DNA from: an uncultured Clostridia bacterium
GTDB taxonomy: Bacteria; Bacillota; Clostridia; TANB77; CAG-508
DNA: 8,960 nucleotides
Reading direction: 5' to 3'
Assembly: GCA_904419095.1 (NCBI GenBank)
Contig: CAJFQT010000052.1
Location: forward strand, 1-8,960
Both the position numbers and the translations under genes were made by a program. Under the pieces are notes generated by a model. It was not told where the DNA came from, made no database searches, and worked only from the letters and a program-made list of their open reading frames with translations. This document shows positions 7,101-8,960 of the stretch, in pieces; the first letter of the stretch is position 1, and every line of letters starts with the position of its first letter.

Positions 7101-8117
7101 TTAATTCAAATCCACCTTATTTTTTCTTATTATCTTTTCAACTTCATTAATTATTTCATCAACATCATCCATATTATTATATCTATTTACAATTGTGTAT
7201 CTATCTTCTCTTTTTTTAATTTTTTTTAAACTTTCAATTATGATTTTCATATCTAAACCATATTTTTTTCCATTATCCAACATTTTTAATTTAGCTATCG
7301 CATTCATAATACTTTCATTATATTGTTTTTGCATTAATGACATAAGTATTATCCCAATCGAAACTGAAATACCATGTGGAATATCAATTCTTTTTTCAAT
7401 TTCTTTAGCTAAAATATGTTCAGAACCACTTTCTGGTCTTCCTGTTCCATACACATTAGTTATATATCCTGCTTCTCCAATAAAATTAAATAATGACAAA
7501 TTATTTTCTCCGATTTCCTTTAACGATTTTGAATTTATAAAAGAAACAACATTATTTAATAATTTTTCAGCCTCATTATAAATTTCAAAATTAATTTTTT
7601 CATCTATGTCTTCGTTTGCAATCTTCCAATCATTTAATGCCGTATAAATAGATAATACATCTGCAAGTCCATATATATTTTCTTGCATAGATAATTTCAA
7701 GAGTTGATTATCTATTATAATTTCATCTGGCATTTTTGAATTTAATGTTACTTTTTTATCATTTTCTATCAATGCAACTTTATTAGTTGCATAAGAATTT
7801 GTTGATAGCATCGTTGGAATACAAATTAATTTAATTTTTAATTTATTTGCTATATATTTTCCTATGTCAATTACACTTCCTCCTCCCAAAGTTATTACTT
7901 CATCAATTTTATTTGAAACTCCCATAATGTAATTATCTATATTTGCCCTATTTTTCGTAATAAAATGCCAATTTACAGCTTCACATTTATTATTTTCAAT
8001 GTCTATTTTATTTATTGAAGTTGGAGAATAAATTACTAATTTTCTATCATCTAACTCTTTCAAATATTTTTTTACATTTTTTTCAATAACTACATCTTTA
8101 TAATATTCTCTATTCAT
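7101..8117 (-). CDS. Glycerol-1-phosphate dehydrogenase-like / dehydroquinate-synthase-fold enzyme
   Basis: A 338-residue protein of the iron/zinc alcohol dehydrogenase-dehydroquinate synthase fold, closest in pattern to sn-glycerol-1-phosphate dehydrogenases (AraM/EgsA). Numbered from the ATG, it has the NAD-binding TLGGGSVIDIGKYIA (76-90), IPTMLSTNSYATN (100-112) and GLADVLS with metal ligand Asp 153. These are followed by ALNDW (160-164), SGSEH with ligand His 234, and IPHG with ligand His 248. AraM-type enzymes reduce dihydroxyacetone phosphate to glycerol-1-phosphate. Here the substrate loop reads STNS, where glycerol-type relatives have an aspartate (STD or S-x-DG), so the substrate may differ. 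An alternative GTG at 8121-8123 overlaps the Shine-Dalgarno; the ATG at 8115-8117 is five bases after AGGAG and is preferred. That AGGAG overlaps the stop of the nucleotidyltransferase gene. The enzyme probably supplies a phosphorylated polyol or cyclitol building block. A plain alcohol dehydrogenase is possible. Confidence 0.75.
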   Translation of the reverse strand: MNREYYKDVVIEKNVKKYLKELDDRKLVIYSPTSINKIDIENNKCEAVNWHFITKNRANIDNYIMGVSNKIDEVITLGGGSVIDIGKYIANKLKIKLICIPTMLSTNSYATNKVALIENDKKVTLNSKMPDEIIIDNQLLKLSMQENIYGLADVLSIYTALNDWKIANEDIDEKINFEIYNEAEKLLNNVVSFINSKSLKEIGENNLSLFNFIGEAGYITNVYGTGRPESGSEHILAKEIEKRIDIPHGISVSIGIILMSLMQKQYNESIMNAIAKLKMLDNGKKYGLDMKIIIESLKKIKKREDRYTIVNRYNNMDDVDEIINEVEKIIRKNKVDLN

Positions 8118-8122
8118 TTTCA

Positions 8123-8127
8123 CTCCT
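8123..8127 (-). promoter_or_regulatory. Ribosome binding site for the dehydrogenase-like gene
   Basis: AGGAG is five bases before the ATG at 8115-8117 and overlaps the TAG stop (8126-8128) of the preceding gene. It decides the start in favour of this ATG over the GTG at 8121-8123, which lies too close to the site to use it. Confidence 0.7.
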
Positions 8128-8960
8128 ACAAAAATTTATTTATTATTTCATTCTCTTCTATTTTTCGTATTGATTCTGATATTAATTCTGATTTATTTTT
8201 ATTAGAAACAAAAATAACATTATTGCAGTTTATTACATTAATATCTTCGTTTCCTACTATTACTATAAGCTTATCTTTTTCATCATTATAAATATTTGAA
8301 TTTTGAACTTTATAAACAAAACTATTTCCAATTTTAACATTACCTTCAACATCTTTTTGTTTTGTTTTGAAAAAATCACTTATATTTCCAATATCGTACC
8401 ATTCAAAAAATCCTTTAATCATCTTTATATCTTGTGTTTTTTCAAGTATACCTTTATCTATAGAAATTGATTCTACTTTTTTATAAACCTCTCCTATTTT
8501 AGATAATTCATTTTCGTAAATTTGACTAATATAATCTTTAAATTTATATATTTGAGGAAGATACTTTTTAAAATTTAAATATAATACATCTAATTTTATT
8601 ATAAACATTCCACTATTCCACAAATAATTTCCATTTTTTATATATTTTATAGCATTTTCAATATTGGGTTTCTCCTTAAATTCCTCAACATTATAAATAT
8701 CATTATCTAATTGTTTTAAGAATTTAATATATCCAAATTCTGTTGACGGATAAGTTGGGTTTATTCCAATTGTAACAATTTTATTTTCATCTCCAGCAAT
8801 TTGTATTCCCTTTTTAATTGTTTTGACAAAACATTCACTATCTCCAATATAGTGATCCGATGAGAAAATAGAAATAATGCTATTTTTTATCTTTTTTTCA
8901 ATGACAATACTTGCATAAAATATGCACATAGCTGTGTTTTTTGCCATCGGTTCAACAATA
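8126..8960 (-). CDS. Mannose-1-phosphate guanylyltransferase-like nucleotidyltransferase (5'-truncated)
   Basis: The reading frame runs off the right edge: codons for Ile-Val-Glu-Pro precede the first in-window ATG (8945-8947), which is the methionine of the conserved EPMAKNTA segment and not a start. About 277 residues are visible, and comparison with the roughly 340-350 residues usual for monofunctional enzymes suggests some 70-80 are missing, including the N-terminal GGxGTR nucleotide loop. Visible family motifs, counted from that Met, are SSDHYI (29-34), EFGYI (70-74), FKEKP (90-94), LWNSGMF (109-115), SIDKGILEK (162-170) and FFEWYDIG (180-187). The protein ends after a short C-terminal region with no cupin phosphomannose isomerase domain, so it is not the bifunctional ManC/AlgA form. 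The expected reaction is mannose-1-phosphate plus GTP to GDP-mannose. Other hexose-1-phosphates or nucleotides are possible. It is the first visible gene of the operon, whose promoter must lie further right. Confidence 0.88.
   Translation of the reverse strand, partial: IVEPMAKNTAMCIFYASIVIEKKIKNSIISIFSSDHYIGDSECFVKTIKKGIQIAGDENKIVTIGINPTYPSTEFGYIKFLKQLDNDIYNVEEFKEKPNIENAIKYIKNGNYLWNSGMFIIKLDVLYLNFKKYLPQIYKFKDYISQIYENELSKIGEVYKKVESISIDKGILEKTQDIKMIKGFFEWYDIGNISDFFKTKQKDVEGNVKIGNSFVYKVQNSNIYNDEKDKLIVIVGNEDINVINCNNVIFVSNKNKSELISESIRKIEENEIINKFL

Noticed and set aside
8118..8123. GTG at 8121-8123 as the start of the dehydrogenase-like gene
   Set aside because: It overlaps the AGGAG site; the ATG at 8115-8117 has proper spacing.
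8126..8300. C-terminal phosphomannose isomerase (cupin) domain on the guanylyltransferase
   Set aside because: The protein ends too early and shows no cupin motifs, so it is the single-function type.
1..8960. CRISPR array, tRNA, rRNA, riboswitch or insertion sequence
   Set aside because: No regularly spaced repeats, cloverleaf, rRNA-like stretch or transposase was seen; no intergenic gap in the operon exceeds 34 bases.

Overview
The window is very A+T-rich (about a quarter G+C in stretches I counted). It is packed with genes, and all eight substantial genes lie on the minus strand, so transcription runs from the right edge towards the left. TGA is used as a normal stop. Shine-Dalgarno sequences of the GGAGG/AGGAG type precede most starts, and the operon ends in a stem with a T-run. 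Together these suggest a low-G+C Firmicute, probably clostridial or related. Fusobacterium- or Brachyspira-like genomes cannot be excluded from composition alone.

In transcription order the genes are: a mannose-1-phosphate guanylyltransferase-like nucleotidyltransferase (8126-8960, 5' end off the window); a glycerol-1-phosphate dehydrogenase/dehydroquinate-synthase-like enzyme (7101-8117); a UDP-N-acetylhexosamine 6-dehydrogenase-like enzyme (5810-7099); a PIG-L-type zinc de-N-acetylase (4932-5813); a GT4 glycosyltransferase (3847-4929); a 635-residue radical SAM/SPASM-like protein fused to an aminoglycoside/homoserine-kinase-like phosphotransferase (1935-3842, TTG start); a second GT4 glycosyltransferase (782-1924); and a HAD phosphatase (115-747, GTG start). 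Gaps between genes are 1-10 bases for most of the run. One pair overlaps as ATGA, and the largest gap is 34 bases, before the HAD gene. A 13-bp perfect stem-loop at 95-127 ends the operon, and its 5' arm encodes the last codons of the HAD gene. The first 91 bases hold a possible convergent reading frame on the plus strand that stops just before the same terminator.

Together the genes look like the distal part of a glycan or glycoconjugate pathway. It has activated-sugar supply (NDP-mannose-like and HexNAc-uronate-like donors), an unusual glycerol-phosphate/cyclitol-type building block, N-deacetylation, two glycosyl transfers, a radical modification coupled to phosphorylation, and a phosphatase. 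No flippase, polymerase, chain-length regulator or lipid-carrier transferase is visible, so I cannot tell a capsule or cell-wall glycan from a glycolipid or a small soluble glycoside. The most unusual item is the radical SAM-kinase fusion and its position between two glycosyltransferases.
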